This document shows positions 35,135 to 43,150 of a stretch of 64,000 bases of DNA, one piece after another; position 1 is the first letter of the stretch, and every line of letters starts with the position of its first letter. The notes under the pieces were generated by a model. That model saw nothing but the letters and a program-made list of their open reading frames with translations. It ran no database searches and was not told the DNA's origin. The DNA is from Planctomycetota bacterium (GTDB taxonomy: Bacteria; Planctomycetota; UBA1135; UBA2386): positions 620,001 to 684,000 of the forward strand of contig JADJWQ010000006.1 in the NCBI GenBank assembly GCA_016716265.1, in the 5' to 3' direction. The position numbers and the translations under genes are program-made.

Positions 35135-35563
35135 ATGGCATTCAGCATCCGACCCGTCGACTACTACTACGTTTCGGTGCAGGACCGGCCCGGCGCCGCG
35201 TGGCGCCTGCTCGCCCTGCTCGCCGAGCAGGGCATCGATCTGCTCGCGTTCACGGCGGTCCCGAGCGGCCCCGACAGTGCGATCCTGACGCTGTGCCCGA
35301 AGGACGGCGCGAAGCTGCGCAGCGTCGCGAAGAACGCCGGCATCGCGCTGTCGGGACCACAGCACGCCCTGCTCGTCAGCGGCGACGATGCGCTCGGAGC
35401 GCTCGCGGTCGTGCACGAGCGGCTGGCACGCGCCGACGTCAACGTCTACTCGTCGAGCGGCCTCGCGGACGGACAGGGCTCGTTCAGCTACCTGATCTAC
35501 GTGCGGCCCGAACGGTTCGACCTCGCGGTCTCGGCGCTGCAGGACGCGGTCGCCGCGCTGTGA
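35135..35563 (+). CDS. ACT-domain protein
   Basis: 142 residues with two ACT-like halves. The first (about 9-70) starts DYYYVSVQDRPGAAWRLLALLAEQGIDLLAFTAVP, the classic ACT strand-helix pattern with the ligand-binding Asp-Arg-Pro-Gly turn. The second (about 78-140) has LVSGDDALGALAVVHERLARADVNVYSSSGLADG. Tandem ACT proteins without a catalytic domain act as small-molecule sensors. The ligand is unknown, and there is no regulatory partner next to it beyond top6B upstream. Confidence 0.82.
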   Translation: MAFSIRPVDYYYVSVQDRPGAAWRLLALLAEQGIDLLAFTAVPSGPDSAILTLCPKDGAKLRSVAKNAGIALSGPQHALLVSGDDALGALAVVHERLARADVNVYSSSGLADGQGSFSYLIYVRPERFDLAVSALQDAVAAL

Positions 35564-35568
35564 GAGCC

Positions 35569-35633
35569 GGACGTCCCAGCGAGACGTCACGGCAAGGCGT
35601 CACGGTACGGCGTCACGGCAAGACGTCTCGGTT
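35569..35633 (+). repeat. 13-bp tandem repeat (five imperfect copies) in a convergent gap
   Basis: Units start at 35569, 35582, 35595, 35608 and 35621, exact period 13, with core CGTC and most units ending CACGGYA. The outer copies contain CGAGACGTC (35580-35588) and its inverse GACGTCTCG (35622-35630), giving a 9-bp stem around the array. The array fills almost the whole gap between the ACT gene and pcm, so it may serve both 3' ends as a transcript-end structure. Confidence 0.65.
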
Positions 35634-36289
35634 CAGCCGCCGCCGACCAGCGGAACGAAGCGCACCGGCAGCACGTCGCGCACGACCAGTGACCCGTTCG
35701 ACCGCCGCGCCACGAGCTGCAGGCACTGCGTGCCGCCCGGCGGCCCGACCGGCAGCACCATCCGGCCGCCTGGCCCGAGCTGGTCGAGCAGCGCCGCGGG
35801 GAGCCGCGACGCCCCGGCGGTGACCAGGATGTGGCCGAACGGCGCGCGCTCGGGCCAGCCACGCGTGCCGTCGCCGATCTTGACGGTCACGGTGCCGATC
35901 TGCAGCCGGGCGAGCCGCTCGACCGCCGCCGTGGCGAGCTCGAGGTGGCGCTCGACGCTGAACACGAGCGCGCCGAGCGCGGCGAGCACCGCCGCCTGGT
36001 AGCCACTGCCGGTGCCGATCTCGAGCACGGTCGCGCCCGGCCGCACGTCGAGCAGCTGCGTCATCAGCGCGACGACGAACGGCTGCGAGATCGACTGGTC
36101 GCAGTCGATGCGCAGCGCGCGGTTGTCCCAGGCATGGCCGCGATCCTCGGGGAGCACGAAGACGTCGCGCGGCACCGCGCGGAGCGCCATCTCGACGCGC
36201 GCATCGAGGCTCGGGATGCCCGTGCGGGCGGCGACGTCGCGGAAGTCGCGACGCACGGCCCGGATCATGGCATCCGGGCCCTCGCTCAC
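35633..36289 (-). CDS. pcm: protein-L-isoaspartate O-methyltransferase
   Basis: 218 residues. PCMT signatures are present: VPRDVFVLPEDRGHAWDN, DQSISQPFVVALM (isoaspartyl-substrate loop) and the SAM-binding VLEIGTGSGYQAAVLA, followed by GDGTRGWPERAPFGHILVTAGA. The enzyme methylates isoaspartyl residues to start repair of aged proteins. The ATG overlaps the ftsH stop by 4 bp, so it is translated downstream of the FtsH protease. This pairs repair with degradation of damaged proteins. Confidence 0.92.
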   Translation of the reverse strand: MSEGPDAMIRAVRRDFRDVAARTGIPSLDARVEMALRAVPRDVFVLPEDRGHAWDNRALRIDCDQSISQPFVVALMTQLLDVRPGATVLEIGTGSGYQAAVLAALGALVFSVERHLELATAAVERLARLQIGTVTVKIGDGTRGWPERAPFGHILVTAGASRLPAALLDQLGPGGRMVLPVGPPGGTQCLQLVARRSNGSLVVRDVLPVRFVPLVGGG

Positions 36290-38310
36290 CGCGGCTCGCT
36301 CCCTGGCGCGGGACCGCCACTCCGGCCGCGCGGTCCACCGCCGCGCCCGGCGTCGCCGAGCAGCTCGGCGAACTCGTCACCTTCGAGGCGCTCGCGCTCG
36401 AGCAGCGCGTGGGCGACGCGCTCGAGCTCGTCGCGGTGCTCGCGCAGCAGTCCCAGCGCGCGCTGGTAGGCGCCATCGAGCACGGCGCGCACCTCCTCGT
36501 CGATCTCGCGGGCGGTCGCCTCGCTGCAGTCGCGCTGCAGGCGCGCGCCCGGGCCACGCAGGAACGCGGCGTCCGGATCGCTCGCGCAGCGCATCAGGCC
36601 GACCGAGCGGCCCATGCCGTAGACGGTCACGAGCTGCCGCGCGAGCTGCGTCGCGCGGTCGAGGTCGTCCGACGCGCCGGTCGAGACGTCGCCGAACACG
36701 ACCTCCTCGGCCGCCCGTCCGCCGAGCAGGCCGACGATGCGGTCGTCGATCTCGGCGCGGGTCGCCAGGTACTGGTCCTCGAGCGGAAGCTGCATCGTGT
36801 AGCCGAGCGCGGCGCGGCCGCGCGGCACGATGCTGATCTTGTGCACCGGATCGGCGTGCTCGCTGAACCATGCGACCAGCGCGTGTCCGGTCTCGTGGTA
36901 GGCGACGCGACGTCGCTCGGCATCGCGCAGCCGCCGCGTGCGCCGCTCGGGCCCGGCGACGATCTTCTCGATCGCCTCCTGCAGGTCCTGCTGCGTCACC
37001 GCGTCGGCAGCGCGCCGCGACGCGAGCAATGCAGCCTCGTTCAGCGCATTGGCGAGATCGGCACCGGCGAAGCCGGGAGTACCGCGCGCGATCGACGCGA
37101 GGTCGACGTCGGCCGCGAGCGGTTTGCCGCGCGCGTGCACGCGCAGGATCGCCTTGCGACCCTCGAAGTCCGGCGCGTCGAGCACGACCTGCCGGTCGAA
37201 GCGGCCCGGCCGCAGCAGCGCCCGATCGAGCACGTCGGGGCGGTTGGTGGCCGCGAGCAGGATGACTCCGGAGTTGGGCTCGAAGCCGTCGAGCTCGACG
37301 AGCAGTTGGTTGAGCGTCTGCTCGCGCTCGTCGTTGACCGCCCCCATCTGCACGCCGCGCGCGCGCCCGATCGCGTCGATCTCGTCGACGAACACGATGC
37401 ACGGGGCGCTCTTCTTGGCCTGCTCGAACAGGTCGCGCACGCGCGCCGCACCGACGCCGACGAACATCTCGACGAACTCGCTACCGCTGATCGAGAAGAA
37501 CGGCACGCCCGCCTCGCCGGCGACCGCGCGCGCCAGCAGCGTCTTGCCGGTGCCCGGCGGACCGAGCAGCAGGACGCCCTTCGGCACGCGGGCGCCGAGC
37601 TTCGCGAAGCGCTCCGGGTGCCGCAGGAAGCCGACCACCTCGGTCAGGTCGGTCTTCGCCTCGTCGCAGCCGGCGACGTCGTCGAAGGTCACGCCGGTGT
37701 CCTTGTCGACGTGCATGCGAGCACGGCTGCGCCCGAAGCCGAACGGCGACCCCATCGGCCCCCCGCCGCCGCCCGAGCGGGCGCGGAACAGGAACAGCAG
37801 CAGCAGCGGGAACGCGATCAGCGGCAGGAGCCAGATCAGGAAGTAGCCGGTCGACGGCCGATCGACCGCTCCGCGGTAGTCGACCCCGTGCGCCTCCAGC
37901 TCCTTCAGGAGCTGGTCGTCCTCGATCCGCACCGTGTTGTAGTCGAACGCGTCGGCGGGCTCGCCGTCCTTGCGCGCGACCCGACCCGCGCGGTCGTCGT
38001 GCGCGATGACGCGACCCGTCACGAGGTCGGCGGTCACGACCGCGGTCTGCACCTCGCCGGCGCGCAGGAACTCCTTGAAGCGCGCGTACGACAGCTCGCG
38101 GCCCGGCACCGACGTGTTCGTCAGCGACCACAGCAGGACGCCGAGCGCGATCAGCACGAGCCAGCGGCTCCAGTTCGGCTTCGGCGCGTCACCGGTCGGG
38201 CGCCCCCCGCCGGGGTTCTGACCCTTCGGGGACCGGGGCGGTGCGTCGTCACCGACGGCCTTGGAGTCGGGGGCGTCCGAGGATTCGGGAGGGTTGGTGC
38301 GTTCGGTCAA
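36286..38310 (-). CDS. ftsH: ATP-dependent zinc metalloprotease FtsH
   Basis: 674 residues. Membrane helices at about 50-64 and 156-176 flank a periplasmic loop. The AAA+ domain has Walker A GPPGTGKT (250-257), Walker B IVFVDEIDAIG and the second region of homology ATNRPDVLDRALLRPGRFDR. The zinc site is HETGH (472-476). It degrades membrane and short-lived cytosolic proteins as a hexamer. The start chosen is TTG at 38310 because GGAG lies 6 nt upstream (minus strand of 38317-38320). A GTG at 38379 would add 23 residues without FtsH character. The Pro/Gly-rich N-terminus before helix 1 is longer than in E. coli. Confidence 0.95.
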   Translation of the reverse strand: MTERTNPPESSDAPDSKAVGDDAPPRSPKGQNPGGGRPTGDAPKPNWSRWLVLIALGVLLWSLTNTSVPGRELSYARFKEFLRAGEVQTAVVTADLVTGRVIAHDDRAGRVARKDGEPADAFDYNTVRIEDDQLLKELEAHGVDYRGAVDRPSTGYFLIWLLPLIAFPLLLLFLFRARSGGGGGPMGSPFGFGRSRARMHVDKDTGVTFDDVAGCDEAKTDLTEVVGFLRHPERFAKLGARVPKGVLLLGPPGTGKTLLARAVAGEAGVPFFSISGSEFVEMFVGVGAARVRDLFEQAKKSAPCIVFVDEIDAIGRARGVQMGAVNDEREQTLNQLLVELDGFEPNSGVILLAATNRPDVLDRALLRPGRFDRQVVLDAPDFEGRKAILRVHARGKPLAADVDLASIARGTPGFAGADLANALNEAALLASRRAADAVTQQDLQEAIEKIVAGPERRTRRLRDAERRRVAYHETGHALVAWFSEHADPVHKISIVPRGRAALGYTMQLPLEDQYLATRAEIDDRIVGLLGGRAAEEVVFGDVSTGASDDLDRATQLARQLVTVYGMGRSVGLMRCASDPDAAFLRGPGARLQRDCSEATAREIDEEVRAVLDGAYQRALGLLREHRDELERVAHALLERERLEGDEFAELLGDAGRGGGPRGRSGGPAPGSEPR

Positions 38311-38389
38311 CGAGTTCTCCAGGCAGGAGCCAGCTCCGCCGGCGGGCGAAGCTCGCGATCCGTGCAGGCATGGTCGCACGCCGGCCGCC

Positions 38390-38395
38390 TATACT
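38390..38395 (+). promoter_or_regulatory. TATACT hexamer in the ftsH/top6A divergent region
   Basis: TATACT is the most consensus-like -10 in the 245-bp divergent gap, but it is 160 nt from the top6A ATG. The same bases read TATAGG on the minus strand, 77 nt before the ftsH TTG. Which gene it serves is unclear. Confidence 0.3.
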
Positions 38396-38555
38396 CCACC
38401 GCGCGGTGGTCGGGAGGCGGCCCGCGCCGGTCCTGAGCACTGCCCGGCGCCCGGTGCCCTGGCCGACGAGCGGCACGCTCGCGTGACCCGCCCCGGGCCG
38501 CACACTCCGACCGCTGACGACCCGCGGGGACCCCCGCCGCGGGCGACCCCCGACG

Positions 38556-39692
38556 ATGGCCGCGAAACGCAAGTCCAACGACCTCACCCGGCTCGACCGC
38601 ACGACCGTCACGAGCATCGATGCCTGCGCGAGGATGGTCTACGACCACATCCAGGTGCTCGAGAAGCCGGAGCTCAAGTTCCCGCAGCGCTCGCTGGCGA
38701 ACGTGAGCTACGACCGCAAGGCCGGCCACTTCAAGCTGGGCCGCGGTCGCAAGGCGCGCACGCTGACCGTCAACACGGTCAAGAACTTCGCGCAGACGCT
38801 GCGGCTGATGGCACTCAGCCGCGAGATGGTGCTCGACGACGACTTCGCCACCAAGCGAGAGGCCTACTACGTCAGCAAGAACTGGGGCGATGCGAAGTTC
38901 GACGGCCAGCCGGAGTCCGACACCTGCCTCGACGACATCGAGGCGCTGTTCTCGCTCGAGGGCGTGACGCGGGAGAGCCTGCGCTTCCGGCCCGAGGAGC
39001 GCGGCGGGTCGGTGGCCGGCGCGCTGACCGTCATCGACATCGACAAGGAGTCCGGCGAGGACGTGCGCATCGACTGCACGAGCTTCGCGTCCGGGTCGTA
39101 CACGATCCCGCGGTCGACCGAGCACCTGCGCTTCGAGACGCGCGCGAAGTTCGTGCTCGCGATCGAGACCGGCGGCATGTTCGACCGGCTCAACGAGCAC
39201 AAGTTCTGGCGCAGCTGGGACTGCATCCTGGTCGAGATGAGCGGCGTGCCGACCCGCGCAACGCGCCGCTTCGTCCGCAAGCTCGCCGACGACGCCCGCA
39301 TTCCGGTCTACGCCTTCGTCGACTGCGACCCGTACGGCATGAGCAACATCTACCGCACGCTCAAGGTCGGCTCCGGCAACGCGGCACACCTCAATCAGTT
39401 CTTCTGCGTGCCACAGGCCAGCTACCTCGGTGTGACGCCGCAGGACATCATCGACTTCGATCTGATGGACGCGACGCACAAGCTCGAGGAGGTCGACGTC
39501 AAGCGGGCCAAGGACGCGTTGAAGAACGACCCGTTCTTCCAGGCCCACAAGCCCTGGCAGAAGGCGATCGAGCAGCTCCTGAAGATGAAGGTCCGCGCCG
39601 AGCAGCAAGCTCTGGCGAAGTGGGGACTGAACTTCGTGATCGACGAGTACCTGCCCCGCAAGCTCGCGAACCCCAAGCTCTTCCTCCCGTAG
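38556..39692 (+). CDS. top6A: DNA topoisomerase VI subunit A (Spo11 family)
   Basis: 378 residues, the DNA-cleaving subunit. The winged-helix part carries the catalytic tyrosine in KREAYYVSK (Tyr104/105, the second expected to attack DNA). The Toprim domain has Glu204 in AIETGGMF and the Mg2+-binding DCDPYG with Asp256 and Asp258. Length equals archaeal subunits. With subunit B 3.5 kb upstream on the same strand, a complete A2B2 enzyme is predicted, separated only by the ACT gene and the inverted pcm-ftsH pair. It ends 13 bp before the 60-bp repeat array. Confidence 0.95.
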   Translation: MAAKRKSNDLTRLDRTTVTSIDACARMVYDHIQVLEKPELKFPQRSLANVSYDRKAGHFKLGRGRKARTLTVNTVKNFAQTLRLMALSREMVLDDDFATKREAYYVSKNWGDAKFDGQPESDTCLDDIEALFSLEGVTRESLRFRPEERGGSVAGALTVIDIDKESGEDVRIDCTSFASGSYTIPRSTEHLRFETRAKFVLAIETGGMFDRLNEHKFWRSWDCILVEMSGVPTRATRRFVRKLADDARIPVYAFVDCDPYGMSNIYRTLKVGSGNAAHLNQFFCVPQASYLGVTPQDIIDFDLMDATHKLEEVDVKRAKDALKNDPFFQAHKPWQKAIEQLLKMKVRAEQQALAKWGLNFVIDEYLPRKLANPKLFLP

Positions 39693-39705
39693 CGCCCTGA
39701 GTCGA

Positions 39706-39885
39706 GCTTCCGATCGGTACCGCGTACGATTTTTACATCTCGGGCGGACGGCTCCGGGCGAACGGGCTTCCGATCGGTACCGCGTACGATTCTTACATCT
39801 CAGGCGGACGGCCCCGGGCGAACGGGCTTCCGATCGGTACCGCGTACGATTTTTACATCTCAGGCGGACGGCTCCGGGCGAACGG
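39706..39885 (+). repeat. three tandem 60-bp repeats
   Basis: Units at 39706-39765, 39766-39825 and 39826-39885 repeat at exactly 60 bp. Unit 1 differs from unit 3 at one position seen (G for A in the CTCRGGCGG segment). Unit 2 differs at two (C for T in the T-run, C for T in GGCYCCGGG). Each unit begins with stacked palindromes CGATCG, GGTACC and CGTACG, then a T5 run (TTCTT in unit 2). No coding frame is evident. The array sits entirely between the convergent top6A and antiporter genes. Confidence 0.92.
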
Positions 39886-39934
39886 GCGACGGCCGCCTGA
39901 GATGTAAAAATCGTACGCGGTACCGATCGGAAGC
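39826..39934. terminator. giant hairpin: repeat unit 3 plus inverted copy (42-bp perfect stem)
   Basis: The first 42 bp of repeat unit 3 (39826-39867) recur perfectly inverted at 39893-39934, with a 25-nt loop between. The inverted copy ends on the first base of the antiporter stop codon triplet (39934-39936). Transcripts from either convergent gene would form this stem, so it can serve as a two-sided transcript end. Units 1 and 2 could pair with the same inverted copy. Confidence 0.8.
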
Positions 39935-41466
39935 TAGGGGGCGATGCGGGCGACGGACCAGCGGAGCGCGGGGGGGGTCAGGAGCGTGCTGAGCACGATC
40001 ACGACGACCAGGGCGGAGAACAGGTCCTCGCCGAGGATCCCACCGGCGCGGCCCATCGCGGCGAACACGAGGCCGACCTCGCCGCGCGGCACCATGCCGA
40101 TGCCGACGGTCCACGGATCCGCCTTGCGGCCCGCGACCCAACCGGTGACGAGCTTGCCGACGATCGCGACGGCGAGCAGCACGCCCGCCATGCCGAGGAC
40201 CGCGGTGTCGGAGAACACCGCGAGGTTCACCTGCGCGCCCATCAGCACGAAGAACATCGGAGCGAACAGCGCCTCGACGGGTTCGAACAGCCGCTCCAGC
40301 GCACGGCTGCCCTCCGGCGAGCCGAACTGCCGGTCGCGGATCAGCACGCCGGCGGCGAACGCCCCGACGATCGGGTCGAGCCCGATCAGCCCGGCGACCC
40401 AGCCGCACGTGCATGCGAACGCGATCGGGAACAGGATCTTGCCCTGGTGGGGATCGAGCCGCTCGACGATCTTCGCCGACCATTCGACGTAGCGTTCGCC
40501 CACCACGACGACGACCGCCAGGAACACCGCGGCGAGACCGCACAGCGTGAGCACGTGCTCGACGTCGACGTGGCCCGTGGTCGCCACGTTCAGCGCGACG
40601 GCCAGCAACAGGAGGCCGAGCACGTCGTCGATCACCGCAGCGCCGAGGATGACGCGCGACGACGGCGTCTCCAGCGCGCCGAGATCCATGAACACCCGCG
40701 CCGTGATGCCGACGCTGGTCGCACACAGCGCCGCGGCGACGAACAGGTGGGTCGTCCACGCGACCTCCGGCTGCAGCGCGTGGCTCGTGAAGTAGCCGAG
40801 CGCGGTCGGCACGACCACGCCGACGACCGCGACGCGCGAGGCGCTCCCGCCGACACTCAGGATCTCCCCGATGTTGTTGTGCAGCCCGACCGTGAACAGC
40901 AGCAGGATCACGCCCAGCTTCGAGAACAGCCAGATGCCGAGCCCCATGTAGAGCAGCGGCACGCCGCTCGGGCCCGTCACCAGCTCGACGACACGGTTCG
41001 CGGTCCCGGCCCCGTCGCTGCCGGCGGCGACCTCCGGGAACACCCGGCGTGCGGCATCTGCCACCGAGGATCCGCTCGTCCAGACCTCGTCGAACACCGG
41101 CTGCACGTCGCCGAAATGCATCAGCATCTCGAAGATCGGCACACCCAGGTGATACCCCAAGTTGCCGACCGCGACGCCGACCAGCAGCTCGCCGAGCACC
41201 TTCGCCTGGTTGAAGCGCGCCGCGGCGAAGCGCCCGAGCATCGCGAGGCTGAGCACGACGGCGAGTTCCAGCAGGATCTCCCCGAACGGGCCGCCGTGCC
41301 CGCCGCCCGCGTCGCGCGCCCCCTCCGCCGCAGCCCCCGCCTGCTGGACCGCAGCGGGGTCCGCGGCGGCAGGCGCGCCGGCCGGGATCGACGCGGCGAG
41401 CGCGGTGACCGCGAGCAGCAGCAGGAGGAGGGCGGGCAGGATCCTGGACCAGCGTTCGCGCGGCAT
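39934..41466 (-). CDS. cation/proton antiporter (CPA2, KefB/Na+-H+ exchanger type)
   Basis: 510 residues with a likely signal or first helix (ILPALLLLLLAVTALAASIPAGAPAA) and an Ala/Gly-rich loop, then about 12-13 membrane helices. Conserved features are FNQAKVLGELLVGVAVGN, the helix pair with GVILLLFTVGLHNN, the ion-site AAVIDDVLGLLLLA (double Asp) and VPRGEVGLVFAAMG. K+ or Na+ exchange for H+ across the inner membrane is expected. No TrkA-N regulatory domain is attached. The ATG at 41466 was chosen because it opens the hydrophobic leader; the open frame upstream is Arg-rich shadow. Confidence 0.88.
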   Translation of the reverse strand: MPRERWSRILPALLLLLLAVTALAASIPAGAPAAADPAAVQQAGAAAEGARDAGGGHGGPFGEILLELAVVLSLAMLGRFAAARFNQAKVLGELLVGVAVGNLGYHLGVPIFEMLMHFGDVQPVFDEVWTSGSSVADAARRVFPEVAAGSDGAGTANRVVELVTGPSGVPLLYMGLGIWLFSKLGVILLLFTVGLHNNIGEILSVGGSASRVAVVGVVVPTALGYFTSHALQPEVAWTTHLFVAAALCATSVGITARVFMDLGALETPSSRVILGAAVIDDVLGLLLLAVALNVATTGHVDVEHVLTLCGLAAVFLAVVVVVGERYVEWSAKIVERLDPHQGKILFPIAFACTCGWVAGLIGLDPIVGAFAAGVLIRDRQFGSPEGSRALERLFEPVEALFAPMFFVLMGAQVNLAVFSDTAVLGMAGVLLAVAIVGKLVTGWVAGRKADPWTVGIGMVPRGEVGLVFAAMGRAGGILGEDLFSALVVVIVLSTLLTPPALRWSVARIAP

Positions 41467-41732
41467 CGGTGCGAGGGGCCTCCGCTCCGGGCAACGCCCG
41501 CCTCCAGCACGATTTCCGTCGTCGTCCAGGTTCGCCTGCGCCGCCGCCGACAGGCGTGGAAATCGGCGGCGCCCGACGCATGATGGCGCCCCGCGCAACG
41601 AGGCTCCCTCGCCGGCACCGGGCCGGCTCAATCCCGATGCTGGCGCGGTCCGAAGACTGCGGAATGAAGAGCCTCTCCTCGCCGCCGGAGACCCGCCGCG
41701 AACCCGCGCGCGCCACCCCGGCCGGACGCACG

Positions 41733-43088
41733 ATGACGCCACAGACGCCCCCGATGGAACTCAATCCCGTCGCCCGCGAGCTCATGCAGAAGATCCACGA
41801 CCGCACCGCGAAGGTCGCGGTCGTCGGACTCGGCTACGTCGGACTGCCGCTCCTCCACGCGATGCACGAAGCCGGCTTCCACTGCATCGGCTACGACCGC
41901 GACGAGTCGAAGATCGACAAGCTGAACCGCGGCGAGACCTACCTCCACCATCTCGGCACCCAGATGGTCGAGTCGCTGACCGGCTCACCGCGCTTCGCAC
42001 CCACCTGCGACCCCGCGGCGATGGCGGACGCCGACGCGATCCTGTTGTGCGTGCCGTCGCCACTCGGCAAGCACCTCGAGCCGGACATGTCGTACATCGT
42101 CGGCTCGACCGAGATGTGCGCCCGCTACCTGCGCCGCGGTCAGCTCATCTCGCTGGAGTCGACGACCTATCCGGGCACGACGCGCGGCGACTGCATGCCG
42201 ATCCTCGAGGCGACCGGCCTGCGCGCGGGAGAGGACTTCTTCATGGCGTTCAGCCCGGAGCGCGAGGACCCGGGCCGCAAGTCGCACGCGACCCGCACGA
42301 TCCCGAAGCTGGTCGGCGGCACCGATCCGCAATCGACAGCGCTCGCCCACGCCCTCTACGGCGCCGCCGTCGAGGACGCGATCGCGGTCGACAATGCCGA
42401 GATCGCTGAGGCCGCGAAGCTGCTCGAGAACATCTATCGAGCGATCAACATCGCGCTCGTCAACGAGCTCAAGCCGGTGCTCCACTCGATGGGCATCGAC
42501 ATCTGGAAGGTGATCGCCGCCGCGGCGACCAAGCCGTTCGGCTTCCAGGCCTTCTACCCCGGCCCCGGCCTCGGCGGGCACTGCATCCCGATCGACCCGT
42601 TCTACCTGACCTGGAAGGCCAAGGAGTTCGGGCACCACACGAAGTTCATCGAGCTCGCCGGCGAGATCAACAGCTCGATGCCGCGCTACGTCGTCGACCG
42701 CACGGCGGAGGCGCTCAACGAGCAGGGCAAGGCGCTGCGCGGTGCGCGCGTGCTGGTCGCGGGCGTCGCCTACAAGCCGGACGTCGACGACATCCGCGAG
42801 ACGCCCGCCGCCGAGATCATCACGCAGCTCCAGGAGCGCGGCGCACAGGTCGAGTACCACGACCCGCACGTCGCGGTCTTCCCGCGGATGCGCCACTACG
42901 ACCTCGCCGACCTGCGCTCGGTGCCGCTCGACGCGCAGTCGATCGGGTCGGCGGACGTGGTCGTCGTCGTGACCGACCACAAGGCGATCGACTGGAGCCT
43001 GATCGCGAAGCACGCGCGGGTCGTCGTGGACACGCGCAACGCGATGGCACCGTTCGTCCCGCTGCCGGGCCTCCTGTTCCAGGCCTGA
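41733..43088 (+). CDS. wbpA: UDP-N-acetylglucosamine 6-dehydrogenase (WbpA-like)
   Basis: 451 residues of the UDP-glucose/GDP-mannose dehydrogenase family. NAD-binding VAVVGLGYVGLPLL near 28-41, linker ENIYRAINIALVNELK, active-site cysteine in GPGLGGHCIPIDPFYLTWKAKE and C-terminal ARVLVAGVAYKPDVDDIRETPA are all present. The GHCIPIDPFYL version resembles WbpA/WbpO, which oxidise UDP-N-acetylhexosamines to uronic acids, more than UDP-glucose dehydrogenase. The three following genes are the next WbpA-pathway steps, which supports UDP-GlcNAc as substrate. ATG 41733 or 41754 are both possible starts. Confidence 0.85.
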   Translation: MTPQTPPMELNPVARELMQKIHDRTAKVAVVGLGYVGLPLLHAMHEAGFHCIGYDRDESKIDKLNRGETYLHHLGTQMVESLTGSPRFAPTCDPAAMADADAILLCVPSPLGKHLEPDMSYIVGSTEMCARYLRRGQLISLESTTYPGTTRGDCMPILEATGLRAGEDFFMAFSPEREDPGRKSHATRTIPKLVGGTDPQSTALAHALYGAAVEDAIAVDNAEIAEAAKLLENIYRAINIALVNELKPVLHSMGIDIWKVIAAAATKPFGFQAFYPGPGLGGHCIPIDPFYLTWKAKEFGHHTKFIELAGEINSSMPRYVVDRTAEALNEQGKALRGARVLVAGVAYKPDVDDIRETPAAEIITQLQERGAQVEYHDPHVAVFPRMRHYDLADLRSVPLDAQSIGSADVVVVVTDHKAIDWSLIAKHARVVVDTRNAMAPFVPLPGLLFQA

Positions 43089-43135
43089 GCGGGGGACGGC
43101 GCCGGTCGCGCTGGCGGCGCGCCCCGGGGCAGCGC

Positions 43136-43141
43136 TACAGT
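43136..43141 (+). promoter_or_regulatory. candidate -10 element (TACAGT), leaderless type
   Basis: TACAGT is followed by 9 nt and the TTG at 43151, supporting that TTG as start and an internal promoter within the sugar operon. Confidence 0.35.
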
Positions 43142-43150
43142 CGCCGGGTC

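Noticed and set aside
38311..38379. Upstream GTG (38379) as ftsH start
   Set aside because: It would add 23 residues without FtsH character; the TTG at 38310 has GGAG at good spacing. The TATAGG further upstream leaves some doubt.
33318..39692. Archaeal contamination or a chimeric contig because of topoisomerase VI
   Set aside because: Base composition and codon habits match the flanking bacterial genes (ftsH, pcm, mqnA), and no archaeal genes surround it.
39706..39730. Sequencing adapter contamination
   Set aside because: CTTCCGATC at each unit start matches the end of a common Illumina adapter for nine bases, but the following bases do not continue as adapter or index, and the unit is repeated in phase and inverted within a coherent gene gap. 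Nine bases alone can be chance; a read check would still be sensible.
39706..39885. CRISPR array
   Set aside because: The 60-bp units are directly adjacent with no variable spacers, and no cas genes are nearby.
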